NCBI GenBank assembly: GCA_013140705.1
Contig: JABFSH010000079.1
Location: 1-39,135, forward strand
Direction of reading: 5' to 3'
Origin: Methylococcaceae bacterium
GTDB taxonomy: Bacteria > Pseudomonadota > Gammaproteobacteria > Methylococcales > Methylomonadaceae
DNA: 39,135 nucleotides
Shown: positions 17,401 through 25,933 of the stretch, one piece after another
Numbering within the stretch: the stretch's first letter is position 1
Layout of the letters: the number at the start of each line of letters is the position of its first letter
Position numbers and translations under genes: made by a program
Notes under the pieces: model-generated
What the model was told of the DNA's origin: nothing
Database searches by the model: none
Seen by the model: only the letters and a program-made list of their open reading frames with translations

Positions 17401-18087
17401 TCATCGATATTCAATACCTCTCGTTACCGATGGTAAGCGCCGACCCGTTTCGAGTACAACAATAATTTCGTCGTATTCAATGATGTTCTTTTCATCCGCA
17501 AGAATATGTTCCGCCAACGTAGTAATGGCTCGCCAATTTAAACGGTCATTAACGAAGTTAAAGGCTGCCAGAAATAATTCCATCGCCTTCTCTTCCCTGC
17601 GCTCTGCCTGATTGATAAAACAATTCAGATACTCGTTGACAGACGCTAAATCAGACGTGCCACCGTAATTATGGATGGCATTCAAATTGACCAAAACAGG
17701 ATTAATGATTTCTCCGTCTCGTAAGGCAATATACTTGGCCTCTGCTAATGGCCCTACCAGCAAGTTGATAATGTCCGCTTCAAAAGCGCGAAGGTAGGCT
17801 TGTTTATGCGCTGATGAAAAACCACTCGTTGCTTCTTCAATCGAAGACGGTAAGGTATGTATCAATCGACCGCCTTCCACGTTCGCCATTGATTTATGAT
17901 CGGATTTGCCGGAAAACTCACCTTGCAGCGGAGTTATAAAAATCTGAAAAAATACCGGTGGCAGTTTTTTTCGTTTATTGCCAAGATAGATGGCGGCAGC
18001 ATGGCCGGCTTCATGGAAAGCAACTTTTCTGTTGATTTCCATGGGCGCTCGATTGAGGGCTTTGTTAAACATGTGGTTACGGTTCAT
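17401..18087 (-). CDS. AAA-less FtsH-type (M41-like) zinc peptidase
   Basis: The 228-residue protein has the zinc-protease signature HEAGH (His25, Glu26, His29). It also has VGPLAEAKY (111-119), resembling the GGRxAEE region of FtsH, and GGTSDLASV (142-150), whose Asp146 matches the third zinc ligand of M41 peptidases. The ATPase domain and membrane segments of FtsH are absent, so it is a free-standing peptidase-like domain. It may act with an unknown partner or as an inactive binder. The start at 18087 is fixed by a perfect GGAGG (18093-18097) five bases upstream; a longer frame to 18123 is unlikely. Substrate and role are unknown. Its leader region is long and structured. Confidence 0.75.
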   Translation of the reverse strand: MNRNHMFNKALNRAPMEINRKVAFHEAGHAAAIYLGNKRKKLPPVFFQIFITPLQGEFSGKSDHKSMANVEGGRLIHTLPSSIEEATSGFSSAHKQAYLRAFEADIINLLVGPLAEAKYIALRDGEIINPVLVNLNAIHNYGGTSDLASVNEYLNCFINQAERREEKAMELFLAAFNFVNDRLNWRAITTLAEHILADEKNIIEYDEIIVVLETGRRLPSVTRGIEYR

Positions 18088-18123
18088 GATAACCTCCGTT
18101 AAAAAAGAATGCGGGTGAGACAT

Positions 18124-18483
18124 TTACCCGCATTTACGAGGGGAAGGATAATTACTAATGACGGTAAGTAAATCAATCAGTAGTGGTGCAAAGTCTAACG
18201 GCTTAACTGATCACTGAAAATGTGGCATATTGCCGCGCGACAAAATGTCGCTAGTTTTGGCATGGTTAATGCTTTATAGATTAGTTTGCTTGTAACAAAA
18301 GACCTGTAAAACCCCTGAAAAGCAGCTAATATCTGCTTCCAGGGAAATGATTTAATAGGATTGAAAAATATTTAACTGTGTTAATTGACCCACATAGGTT
18401 AAATAACATAGTTTAATTTAACCCAGTTACTCGTGAGAACACTCTCTGACGATTCCACACAACCTGCCAGATAATTTTGAGCT
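18124..18483. promoter_or_regulatory. Divergent leader region with three inverted repeats
   Basis: This gap separates the minus-strand peptidase from the plus-strand TetR gene. It holds GCGAC-5-GTCGC (18236-18250), flanked by TGCC and GGCA that can extend the stem. It also holds a bipartite hairpin: CCCTG 18313-18317 with CAGGG 18340-18344, and AAGCAG 18320-18325 with CTGCTT 18333-18338. The third is GGTTAAAT (18397-18404) with ATTTAACC (18416-18423), 60 bases before the TetR start and a good candidate for that regulator's operator. No gene is apparent. Confidence 0.5.
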
Positions 18484-19080
18484 ATGCCGACTCAACTTCA
18501 AAAACAAATCAATAAAAACAACCTATTAACGGAAGGTGTCTCGCTGTTGATGCGACAGGGCTATCATGGCACGGGCCTGAAAGAAATTCTTGATGCCGTG
18601 CAAATTCCAAAAGGCTCTTTTTACAATTACTTTCGCAGCAAGGAACATTATGCCGCCGAAGTGATTCAATATTATATTGATCCCTTCATAAATCAGTTAG
18701 ACACGCATTTAAGTCAGAATGAAAATGATGCCCTGAAAGCGTTAACCCACTATTTTAATACGCTCATTGTCGAGCTGGAAAAAAGCAATTTTCAAGGCGG
18801 CTGTCTGCTCGGCAATTTGATGGGTGAAATTGGCGATACCAGCGAACTCTGTCAAAAATCACTGCAAAAGGCGGTACATCGTTATCGGAACTTATTACAA
18901 CACGGTATTGAAAATGCTCAGCAACAAGGCACAATAAGAACCGATAAAACAGCCGAAACGATGGCTGATTTATTGGTCAATTCCTGGCAAGGCGCCTTAC
19001 TCAGAATGAAAATTGAAAAATCATCCTTTCCCCTCAAACAATGTTGCCAGGATTTATTAGGTGAATTTTTTAAAATCTGA
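18484..19080 (+). CDS. TetR/AcrR family regulator (NemR/AcuR-like)
   Basis: The 198-residue repressor has a TetR helix-turn-helix (residues 12-58; GLKEILDAVQIPKGSFYNYFRSK-type wording) and a C-terminal ligand domain. FQGGCLLGNLMGE contains a conserved cysteine (about residue 107) seen in NemR/AcuR-type regulators, which sense electrophiles or acryloyl compounds. It precedes the DUF4242 and SBP56 genes by 59 bases and probably controls them and itself through the palindrome at 18397-18423. The inducer is unknown; a reactive sulfur or carbonyl compound would fit the neighbouring methanethiol-oxidase-type protein. Confidence 0.85.
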   Translation: MPTQLQKQINKNNLLTEGVSLLMRQGYHGTGLKEILDAVQIPKGSFYNYFRSKEHYAAEVIQYYIDPFINQLDTHLSQNENDALKALTHYFNTLIVELEKSNFQGGCLLGNLMGEIGDTSELCQKSLQKAVHRYRNLLQHGIENAQQQGTIRTDKTAETMADLLVNSWQGALLRMKIEKSSFPLKQCCQDLLGEFFKI

Positions 19081-19139
19081 TGGTAATATCTTAAACCAAG
19101 ACGACCGGTCAGACCTGTTTTAAACCAAGAGGATTCAAT

Positions 19140-19412
19140 ATGCCCAAATATATTATCGAACGTGAAATTCCCAATGCGGGTTCTTTATCAGCTCAAGATC
19201 TCCAGGGTATCTCGCAAAAATCTTGCGGGATATTGAACGAAATGGGGCCATCCATCCAGTGGGTGCAAAGCTTTGTTACCGACAATAAGGTCTACTGCCT
19301 CTATATCGCTCCGGACGAAGCAAGTATCAAAGCACATGCCGAAAAAGGCGGATTTCCAGCCAATCAAATTGCCAAAATTACAACCATTATTGATCCAACA
19401 ACGGCTGAATAA
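19140..19412 (+). CDS. DUF4242 family small protein
   Basis: The 90-residue protein begins with PKYIIEREIPNAG, followed by WVQSFVTDNKVYCLYIAPDE (residues 41-60) and an AHAEKGGFPANQI tail. This is the DUF4242 pattern, a ferredoxin-like fold whose Streptomyces member SCO4226 binds nickel. It carries two cysteines (residues 29 and 53) and one histidine in the AHAEKGGFP segment. It has no signal peptide and is expected in the cytoplasm. An AGAGGA-like box precedes the ATG. Placed between a TetR gene and an SBP56 gene, it may help deliver a metal or handle a small substrate, but its function is not known. Confidence 0.75.
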   Translation: MPKYIIEREIPNAGSLSAQDLQGISQKSCGILNEMGPSIQWVQSFVTDNKVYCLYIAPDEASIKAHAEKGGFPANQIAKITTIIDPTTAE

Positions 19413-19446
19413 CGACTGTCCTGTCAATGCTTCAATCAGCGTTCAG

Positions 19447-19475
19447 TTCAGTGAGCAGTTTCGAGAATCACTGAA
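19447..19475 (+). promoter_or_regulatory. Intercistronic hairpin before the SBP56 gene
   Basis: TTCAGTGA (19447-19454) pairs perfectly with TCACTGAA (19468-19475) around a 13-base loop, 60 bases upstream of the SBP56-family ATG. There is no T-run directly after it. It may be an RNA-stabilising element, a weak attenuator or an operator; the sequence does not decide. Confidence 0.35.
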
Positions 19476-19535
19476 AATGGTTAGTAATCGATAATCCGGC
19501 ACTTTTCTCCCTAACATTATATTTGGGCAACTAAA

Positions 19536-20927
19536 ATGAATAATAAAGCTCATAACTTTCAAGTTAAGAAAATCTCAATTATCAAAGCGTGCGTATTGGC
19601 TGTCGCATTGTCGGCAGGTTTCGATATTGAATCGGTAGAAGCCGATGAAACCTGTCTGTCACCGTACATGGCCAAAATTGTTGGACAGGAAGATTTTGTC
19701 TACGTCTGGACATTAGGTGTGGTAGGCATGGGCGATGAACAGGATAAACTGGTCACCATCGATGCCAATCCAGCATCCAAGCTTTACGGTAAAGTCATTA
19801 ACAGTGTTTCCGTCGGAGGACGTAACGAAGCACATCATTCCGGTTTTACGGATGATCGGCAATTCTTATGGGCGGCGTCTTTGGACACCAGCAAAATTTT
19901 TATTTTTGATGTCCATTCGGATCCTGCCAAACCCAAGTTAATCAAAACCCTAACGGATTTCGTCGCAAAAAGTGGCGGCATTATCGGCCCCCACACCACT
20001 TATGCCCTACCGGGTCGAATGATCATGACCGGACTTTCCAACAATAAGGATCATGGTGGCCGAACCGGACTTGTTGAATATACCAATGAAGGGGAATACA
20101 TTGCCACTCATTGGAATCCCACGGATAGTAATCTCGAAGGTGCGATTAAAACGGGTAAGTATGCCGATGGTTACGGTTATGATTTAAGGGTATTGCCCAG
20201 GCGTAACCTAATGCTGACCTCCTCGTTTACCGGTTGGTCCAATTACATGATGGATTTTGGCAAAATGCTTAAAGATCCGGAAGCGATGAAGCGTTTTGGT
20301 AACACAGTCGTGCAATGGAATTTACACACTAAACAGCCGAAAAAAGTCTTTGACGTACCTGGCGCACCTTTGGAAATCCGGTGCGCCTGGGGAGAGAATC
20401 ATAATTACTGCTTCACCAGCACGGCATTAACATCAAAAATCTGGCTTATTTTCGAAGATCAGAAAAACGGTTGGCAAGCAAAAGAAGTCGCTAATATTGG
20501 CGATCCTAGTAAAATTCCCTTACCGGTTGATATTTCGATTCAGAGCAATGATCAAATACTCTGGGTCAATACCTTCATGGATGGAAAGACCCGTGCTTTT
20601 GATATCTCCGATCCTTTTAAACCTAAGCAGGTATTCGAGCAAAAAATCGGTGCGCAAGTGAACATGGTTTCATCCAGCTGGGATGGTAAACGCTTGTATT
20701 TTACGTCATCCTTGTTGGCCAACTGGGACAAAAAAGGCATTGACAACGAACAGTTTCTCAAGAGCTATGGCTGGGATGGCAATCACTTGAAAGAACAGTT
20801 CTCAATTGATTTTACCAAGGAAAGACTGGGCCGGCCTCACCAAATGGTTTTTGGTGCCTATTCCTTGTATAGCACGACTCAGCCTAAGCCATCTGACAAT
20901 CTGATGACAATGCTGAAACAGCGCTAG
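19536..20927 (+). CDS. mtoX: Periplasmic SBP56 family protein, probable methanethiol oxidase
   Basis: The 463-residue product belongs to the selenium-binding protein (SBP56) family. The characterised bacterial member MtoX is a periplasmic copper enzyme that oxidises methanethiol to formaldehyde, sulfide and hydrogen peroxide. The N-terminus is a Sec-type signal (basic start, hydrophobic residues 15-28, cleavage near EADE at about residue 35). Conserved SBP56 segments are visible: NEAHHSGF (about 96-103), IIGPHTTYALPG (149-160), GYGYDLRVLPRRN (213-225) and a C-terminal RPHQMVFG; their histidines are likely metal ligands. The SCO1 and MauG-like partner genes often found beside mtoX are not here. 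Instead it follows TetR and DUF4242 genes. Its stop abuts the stop of the convergent permease gene. Substrate is inferred from family. Confidence 0.83.
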   Translation: MNNKAHNFQVKKISIIKACVLAVALSAGFDIESVEADETCLSPYMAKIVGQEDFVYVWTLGVVGMGDEQDKLVTIDANPASKLYGKVINSVSVGGRNEAHHSGFTDDRQFLWAASLDTSKIFIFDVHSDPAKPKLIKTLTDFVAKSGGIIGPHTTYALPGRMIMTGLSNNKDHGGRTGLVEYTNEGEYIATHWNPTDSNLEGAIKTGKYADGYGYDLRVLPRRNLMLTSSFTGWSNYMMDFGKMLKDPEAMKRFGNTVVQWNLHTKQPKKVFDVPGAPLEIRCAWGENHNYCFTSTALTSKIWLIFEDQKNGWQAKEVANIGDPSKIPLPVDISIQSNDQILWVNTFMDGKTRAFDISDPFKPKQVFEQKIGAQVNMVSSSWDGKRLYFTSSLLANWDKKGIDNEQFLKSYGWDGNHLKEQFSIDFTKERLGRPHQMVFGAYSLYSTTQPKPSDNLMTMLKQR

Positions 20928-22184
20928 CTAATCGGCGAGACGATAGCCTTTCCAGCCATAATAGGCGATATAGCAATAACACATTGCAGGAAGCACAAAC
21001 GCAAGGTGTATGCCGATAAAATCGGCCAATACACCTTGCGCAACCGGCACTATTGCCCCTCCAACAATCGCAGCACAGAGTATGCCTGAACCTTGCCCGG
21101 TATGATCGCCCAAGCCTGACAGCGCAAGCGAAAAAATGGTCGGAAACATGATGGAATTAAATAAGCCGATAGCCAAGATTGACCACATGGCGATTCCATC
21201 GCTGGAAGACAGGGTAATGATTAGCAATGTCGTTGCGGCAAGCGCATTAAAAGTCAGTAATCGACTCGCTGCGATTCGGCTCATTAACCAAGCACCTGCA
21301 AAACGGCCCAGCATAGCCCCACCCCAATAAAATGACACGTATTTGCTTGCCTCTGAAACCGATAGACCGGCAACACGCTGTTCACCCAGATAGCTGATCA
21401 GAAAACTTCCAATGGCTACTTCAGCACCAACATATACAAAAATACCTAATGCCCCCAGCACCAGATGCCTGTAGTTCCAGGCGCTTTTTCTTTCACTCGC
21501 CTGTTCAGTGGATTGGTTTATAGATGACACAGGGCTAATATCAGGCAATTTGATACACGCAAAAATAATTGCAATGATGAATAAACTGGCAGCCAGCATC
21601 AGATAAGGCAATTGGACAAGTGCGGCCTGGCTTGATTGATACGCTTCCAAGGCATCCGGGTTAAGCCCTTTTATTTCTTCGCCTGATTTAACTGCTGTCG
21701 AAAGAACAAACAATCCACCAAAATACGGCGCTAATGTCGTACCCAAGGAATTGAATGCTTGTGTCAGGGTTAGTCTGCTGGAAGCGGTTTCCGGGCGGCC
21801 TAAAATCGTCACATAAGGATTGGCCGCAACTTGTAACAACGTGATGCCTGACGCCAGGATAAAAAAAGCCGCCAGAAACAACGGATAAGATACAAACGCC
21901 GCCGCAGGATAAAACAGCAAACAGCCGAGGCTCGCTATGACAAGTCCTGTAATTATGCCTTTTTGATAATTGAATTTTTCGACAAAATAGCCACTCGGCA
22001 CTGAAGCGAGAAAGTAGGCCGCGAAGAAACAAAACTGCACCAGCATGACCTGGGTATAGTTAAGAATGAATAACGATTTCAAATGCGGAATCAATATGTC
22101 GTTGAGGCACGTCATAAAGCCCCACATAAAAAATAGTGACGTTAAGATACTTAAAGAGCCGAGATAAGTATTTTTAGGCGACAT
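20928..22184 (-). CDS. FucP/GluP-type sugar:H+ symporter (MFS)
   Basis: The 418-residue inner-membrane protein has about twelve hydrophobic segments and the FucP-subfamily wording [18 protein letters not shown] (residues 18-35) and [16 protein letters not shown] (116-131). Asp29 corresponds to the essential aspartate of E. coli FucP. The second key acidic position of FucP appears as Gln118, the wording seen in glucose/galactose or amino-sugar members, so glucose is a likelier cargo than fucose. It lies 76 bases downstream of a secreted GH3 beta-glucosidase on the same strand. The pair would release and import glucose from beta-glucosides. The cargo is inference. Confidence 0.87.
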   Translation of the reverse strand: MSPKNTYLGSLSILTSLFFMWGFMTCLNDILIPHLKSLFILNYTQVMLVQFCFFAAYFLASVPSGYFVEKFNYQKGIITGLVIASLGCLLFYPAAAFVSYPLFLAAFFILASGITLLQVAANPYVTILGRPETASSRLTLTQAFNSLGTTLAPYFGGLFVLSTAVKSGEEIKGLNPDALEAYQSSQAALVQLPYLMLAASLFIIAIIFACIKLPDISPVSSINQSTEQASERKSAWNYRHLVLGALGIFVYVGAEVAIGSFLISYLGEQRVAGLSVSEASKYVSFYWGGAMLGRFAGAWLMSRIAASRLLTFNALAATTLLIITLSSSDGIAMWSILAIGLFNSIMFPTIFSLALSGLGDHTGQGSGILCAAIVGGAIVPVAQGVLADFIGIHLAFVLPAMCYCYIAYYGWKGYRLAD

Positions 22185-22260
22185 AGATTAACAGCATCAT
22201 TGTTTATAACTTGATCGAACTGTTAAAGGAATTGTTTTTGGCAAAGTCATCTCGTTACAT

Positions 22261-24507
22261 TCAGCGTGTAACCGTAAATTTAACACGCTCATTACCCACC
22301 ATCACAATAAAATCTCCAGGTTCGACAATCCGCTTTAAATCAACGCCGATAAATGATAAGTCATCAGGCTCTAATGTGAAGCTTAAATGTTTCGTTTCTC
22401 CGGGTTCAAGAGCTACTTTTTTGAAGGCTTTTAGTTGTTTATTAGGCCGTGATACTGATGCGGCAACATCATTGACATATACTAAGACTGTTTCCTTTCC
22501 GGCAAACGAGCCGGTATTTTTAACATCCACCGTCACAGTAATAGTGTCTTGCGCACCCATGCTGATTTTATCGACTTGCAAATGACTAGTTTCGAATGTG
22601 GTATAACTTAAACCGTGACCGAAAAAATATAACGGATTTACGGTATTCTGCTCAAATACCTCGATGGGCTTATAGTCATAATGCACAATATCGTTGGTAT
22701 CGCGCGGATACGTGATAGGTAATTTGGCATCCGGATTGTGATTACCGTACAAAATATCGGCAACGGCTACCCCTCCTTCCATGCCCGGTAAAAAACCCAG
22801 CACCACAGCCGCCGCCTTTTCGGCAATTGACGTGATGATTCGTGGTCTGCCACCAAAGGTAAGCAGGATAACCGGTTTCCCTGTTGTCAGTACTGCATCA
22901 GCTAATGCTTGTTGCGACGGCTCCAGTGCCAAACTCGAAATATTGCCTGGTAGCTCAGCATAAGGTTTTTCGCCCAGACTCAACAGGATGTAATCATGGT
23001 GTTCCGCCTCAGCAACGACCCGCGCGATATCGATGGAGTCGTTAAAGTTCACACCGCCAACATACGTGATCTTTCCCGTTGATTGTTGTTGCAATGCACT
23101 CAGCACTGTTAATTTAACTTTCGGATATAACGCTTCCGAATCGCCTTGCCAAGTAATGGTCCAGCCACCGTTCATGACACTCAAAAGATTCGCAGTAGGG
23201 CCTGTTACCAAAATACTGGCATCTTTTTTAAGCGGCAGGACCTGGTGATCGTTTTTGGCAAGAATTATGGATTCGTGCGCTGCTTGCCGATTTGTTGTGG
23301 TGGCGTAAGTAGTGGCAAAATTGCCTTCTATGGATATCGGTGGTTTTGTCGCAGTAAATAAACCGGCTTCATATTTCACCGTTAAAATACGAGTGACAGC
23401 CTCATCAATACGAGCAACCGGCACTTCACCGTTTTTAACCAATTCCAGCAAAAGATCGTAAAAGGAAAAATCAAAAGGCACCATGCTCATGTCTACGCCA
23501 GCCATCACTGCAATTTTTACGGCCTCCTTTTCAGAGACCGCTAATTTATCCCGCGTATACAAGCGCTTGATATCTTCCCAATCGGAAACCGTAAATCCTT
23601 TAAACCCCAATTCATCGCGAAGGATAGTTGTCAGAAAATGATAATTGGCATGGCCTGGAATGCCGTCCACTTCGGCAGAATTTACCATCACTGTTGGCGC
23701 ACCGGCCTTGATGCCGGCGGCGAAGGTGGGCAAAAAATATTCACGAAGCATGCGTTCACTGATATATGCCGGAGTGCGATCTTTGCCGTTGAATGGCAAA
23801 CTGTAACCCACATAATGTTTCAAACAAGTCAGGCCTTTGTCGGCAGCAGAAAAATCAGTGCCTTGGTGTCCCTGGATAAAACGTTGTCCCATAACCGTCG
23901 ATAAATGAACATCCTCACCGTAGGTTTCCCATAACCTCGGCCAAAGGGGTTGACGTCCGATATCCATGACGGGTGAAAAATTCCATTGCAGGCTAGAGGC
24001 ACGAAGTTCTCGGGCTGTAATTTCACCCGCTTTGAAGCTCAAATCAGGGTTGAACGTAGCAGCCATATTGATTGCTTGCGGAAATAATGTGGCATTTTTG
24101 GTATAAGTAGCACCGTGAACGGCATCAATGCCATAGAGTACCGGAATTTTTAGCCTCGATCGGGCTGCAACAGCTTGAATGGCCTGTTGCAATTCACGCC
24201 ACTTGCCCACAGTCTGGGCTTGATTGTCGGGGGTGGTCGGTGAATTCATAATCGAACCAACATGGTGTTTTAATACCGCATCTTCAAGCTTGATGGGATC
24301 AATCGAATTAGTGGCATCCAGTGTTCCATCTCTCGATATAATTTTAAAGTCCACTTGAGTCATCTGTCCGACTTTTTCTTCCAGCGTCATTTGTGCTATC
24401 AGATTTTCAACTTTTGATATTATTGTTGAAGTTGTGGCTTGTACACTCACGGAATACTCCAGGGTAATTAGTAACGTTGTAATAATTAAATAGTTTTTTG
24501 TTTGCAA
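22261..24507 (-). CDS. bglX: Exported GH3 beta-glucosidase (BglX type)
   Basis: The 748-residue glycoside hydrolase family 3 enzyme removes terminal beta-glucose from oligosaccharides such as cellobiose or gentiobiose. A signal peptide (residues 1-24, ending SVQA) sends it to the periplasm. The order is an N-terminal barrel with LYGIDAVHG (124-132) and the catalytic nucleophile Asp309 in TVSDW, a C-terminal alpha/beta sandwich, and a fibronectin-III-like tail starting near YFFGHGLSYTTF (typical for BglX). The start is a TTG at 24507, needed to include the signal peptide; the next ATG lies after it, inside the mature protein. The product is 748 residues, close to E. coli BglX (765). It is followed by the sugar permease gene. 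Confidence 0.9.
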   Translation of the reverse strand: MQTKNYLIITTLLITLEYSVSVQATTSTIISKVENLIAQMTLEEKVGQMTQVDFKIISRDGTLDATNSIDPIKLEDAVLKHHVGSIMNSPTTPDNQAQTVGKWRELQQAIQAVAARSRLKIPVLYGIDAVHGATYTKNATLFPQAINMAATFNPDLSFKAGEITARELRASSLQWNFSPVMDIGRQPLWPRLWETYGEDVHLSTVMGQRFIQGHQGTDFSAADKGLTCLKHYVGYSLPFNGKDRTPAYISERMLREYFLPTFAAGIKAGAPTVMVNSAEVDGIPGHANYHFLTTILRDELGFKGFTVSDWEDIKRLYTRDKLAVSEKEAVKIAVMAGVDMSMVPFDFSFYDLLLELVKNGEVPVARIDEAVTRILTVKYEAGLFTATKPPISIEGNFATTYATTTNRQAAHESIILAKNDHQVLPLKKDASILVTGPTANLLSVMNGGWTITWQGDSEALYPKVKLTVLSALQQQSTGKITYVGGVNFNDSIDIARVVAEAEHHDYILLSLGEKPYAELPGNISSLALEPSQQALADAVLTTGKPVILLTFGGRPRIITSIAEKAAAVVLGFLPGMEGGVAVADILYGNHNPDAKLPITYPRDTNDIVHYDYKPIEVFEQNTVNPLYFFGHGLSYTTFETSHLQVDKISMGAQDTITVTVDVKNTGSFAGKETVLVYVNDVAASVSRPNKQLKAFKKVALEPGETKHLSFTLEPDDLSFIGVDLKRIVEPGDFIVMVGNERVKFTVTR

Positions 24508-24885
24508 GATGGAGGCTTCCTTAATTGTGAAGAAATTAAGCTAATTGTTTGATGGAAGCAAGCTTTGTACCTGAATGAGCGCGACATTTTTGCCCAGTGG
24601 CTATTGCCATGTCAATCGTCATCGCCACGCTGCCCTGAAAAATTAAGCCATTCAGAATGCTGTGGCTATACGAAATAAATTGTGTCCGGCAATCAACCAA
24701 TTGAGATATAGCCGATGCATTCAGGATTGCTGCTACTATATAAACTGATTATCCGAGAAGACGGAAATTTAGGGGAAACTCGATTACTCCTCAGTGCAAC
24801 GGCTTCTTTTCTTCAAAAATGGATGGAATTGAACTATTTTTAAACATTAATCTGCCTACATACACGTTAACTCGAAGAGGATATT
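24508..24885. other. Divergent intergenic region of bglX and pilT
   Basis: This region of about 380 bases holds no open frame I would call. It presumably contains the promoters of both genes, but no convincing -35/-10 pair stands out. An AT-rich TATATAAAC near 24740 is the best -10-like stretch toward pilT. Confidence 0.3.
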
Positions 24886-25923
24886 ATGGATATAGCCGAA
24901 TTACTGGCGTTTTCAGTAAAAAATAGCGCGTCGGACTTACATTTATCTGCCGGATTACCACCCATGATCCGGGTCGATGGCGATATCCGCCGCATCAATA
25001 TTCCTGCCTTGGATCATAAAGCTGTTCATGGACTTATTTATGACATTATGAACGATAAGCAACGTCGGGATTATGAAGAGTTTTTAGAAACGGATTTTTC
25101 ATTTAATTTACCGGGAGTGGCCAGATTCCGGGTCAATGCATTCAATCAGGACCGGGGAGCTGCCGCTGTCTTTCGTACCATTCCCTCCAAGGTTTTAAGT
25201 TTGGCTGATTTAAATGCCCCTAAGTTTTTTGAGGAGGTCTGCAAAAAACCTCGAGGTCTGGTTTTAGTAACGGGACCAACCGGCTCAGGTAAGTCGACCA
25301 CTCTGGCAGCAATGATTAATCACATCAATACCAACGATTATGCGCATATTCTGACTGTTGAAGACCCCATTGAGTTTGTTCATGAAAGTCAGAAGTGTTT
25401 AATCAATCAGCGTGAAGTCCATCGTGATACGCACGGATTTACTGAAGCACTCCGATCTGCGTTGCGTGAAGATCCTGATATCATCCTGGTCGGTGAAATG
25501 CGCGATCTGGAAACCATCCGACTGGCATTGACAGCGGCTGAAACAGGTCATCTTGTCTTCGGTACGTTGCATACAACATCAGCCGCCAAAACAATAGATC
25601 GTATTATCGATGTCTTTCCCGCTGCGGAAAAGGACATGATCCGCGCCATGCTGTCAGAGTCACTTCAAGCCGTTATTTCACAGACCTTGCTTAAAAAGAT
25701 TGGCGGCGGTCGTATCGCAGCCCACGAAATCATGGTCGGCACATCGGCTATCAAAAACCTGATTCGAGAAGCTAAAGTGGCACAAATGTATTCCGCTATT
25801 CAAACCGGACGTAAAGACGGAATGCAAACCCTGGATCAAAACTTAAAAGAACTGGTCGACAAAAACCTGATTGCAGCCAAAACAGCCATGGTTAAAGCTG
25901 TTAATAAAGATATCTTCATTTAA
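24886..25923 (+). CDS. pilT: Type IV pilus retraction ATPase PilT
   Basis: The 345-residue hexameric ATPase depolymerises type IV pili at the inner membrane and drives twitching motility and DNA uptake. The N-terminal PAS-like domain has SASDLHLSAGLPP (residues 14-26). Walker A is GPTGSGKST (130-138), the Walker B region is DIILVGEMRDLETI, and the His box is HLVFGTLHTTSAAKTIDRIID. The C-terminal AIRNLIRE-type signature appears as AIKNLIREAK. AGAGGA upstream of the ATG supports the start. It forms an operon with pilU ten bases downstream. Confidence 0.97.
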   Translation: MDIAELLAFSVKNSASDLHLSAGLPPMIRVDGDIRRINIPALDHKAVHGLIYDIMNDKQRRDYEEFLETDFSFNLPGVARFRVNAFNQDRGAAAVFRTIPSKVLSLADLNAPKFFEEVCKKPRGLVLVTGPTGSGKSTTLAAMINHINTNDYAHILTVEDPIEFVHESQKCLINQREVHRDTHGFTEALRSALREDPDIILVGEMRDLETIRLALTAAETGHLVFGTLHTTSAAKTIDRIIDVFPAAEKDMIRAMLSESLQAVISQTLLKKIGGGRIAAHEIMVGTSAIKNLIREAKVAQMYSAIQTGRKDGMQTLDQNLKELVDKNLIAAKTAMVKAVNKDIFI

Positions 25924-25933
25924 GGAGGCAAAA

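Noticed and set aside
17396-17405. ATGACGTCAT palindrome at the yggS/peptidase junction as a regulator site
   Set aside because: It overlaps the end of a coding region between convergent genes, where an operator is not expected; short palindromes of this size arise by chance.
16715-25923. A 7.5-kb insertion splitting an ancestral yggS-pilT pair
   Set aside because: In many relatives the two genes are divergent, while here both are on the plus strand, so a simple insertion does not explain the layout; no flanking repeats were seen.
25871-25933. Longer PilU beginning with TTG inside pilT
   Set aside because: The added residues do not match PilU, and a strong AAGGAGG box sits directly before the GTG at 25934.
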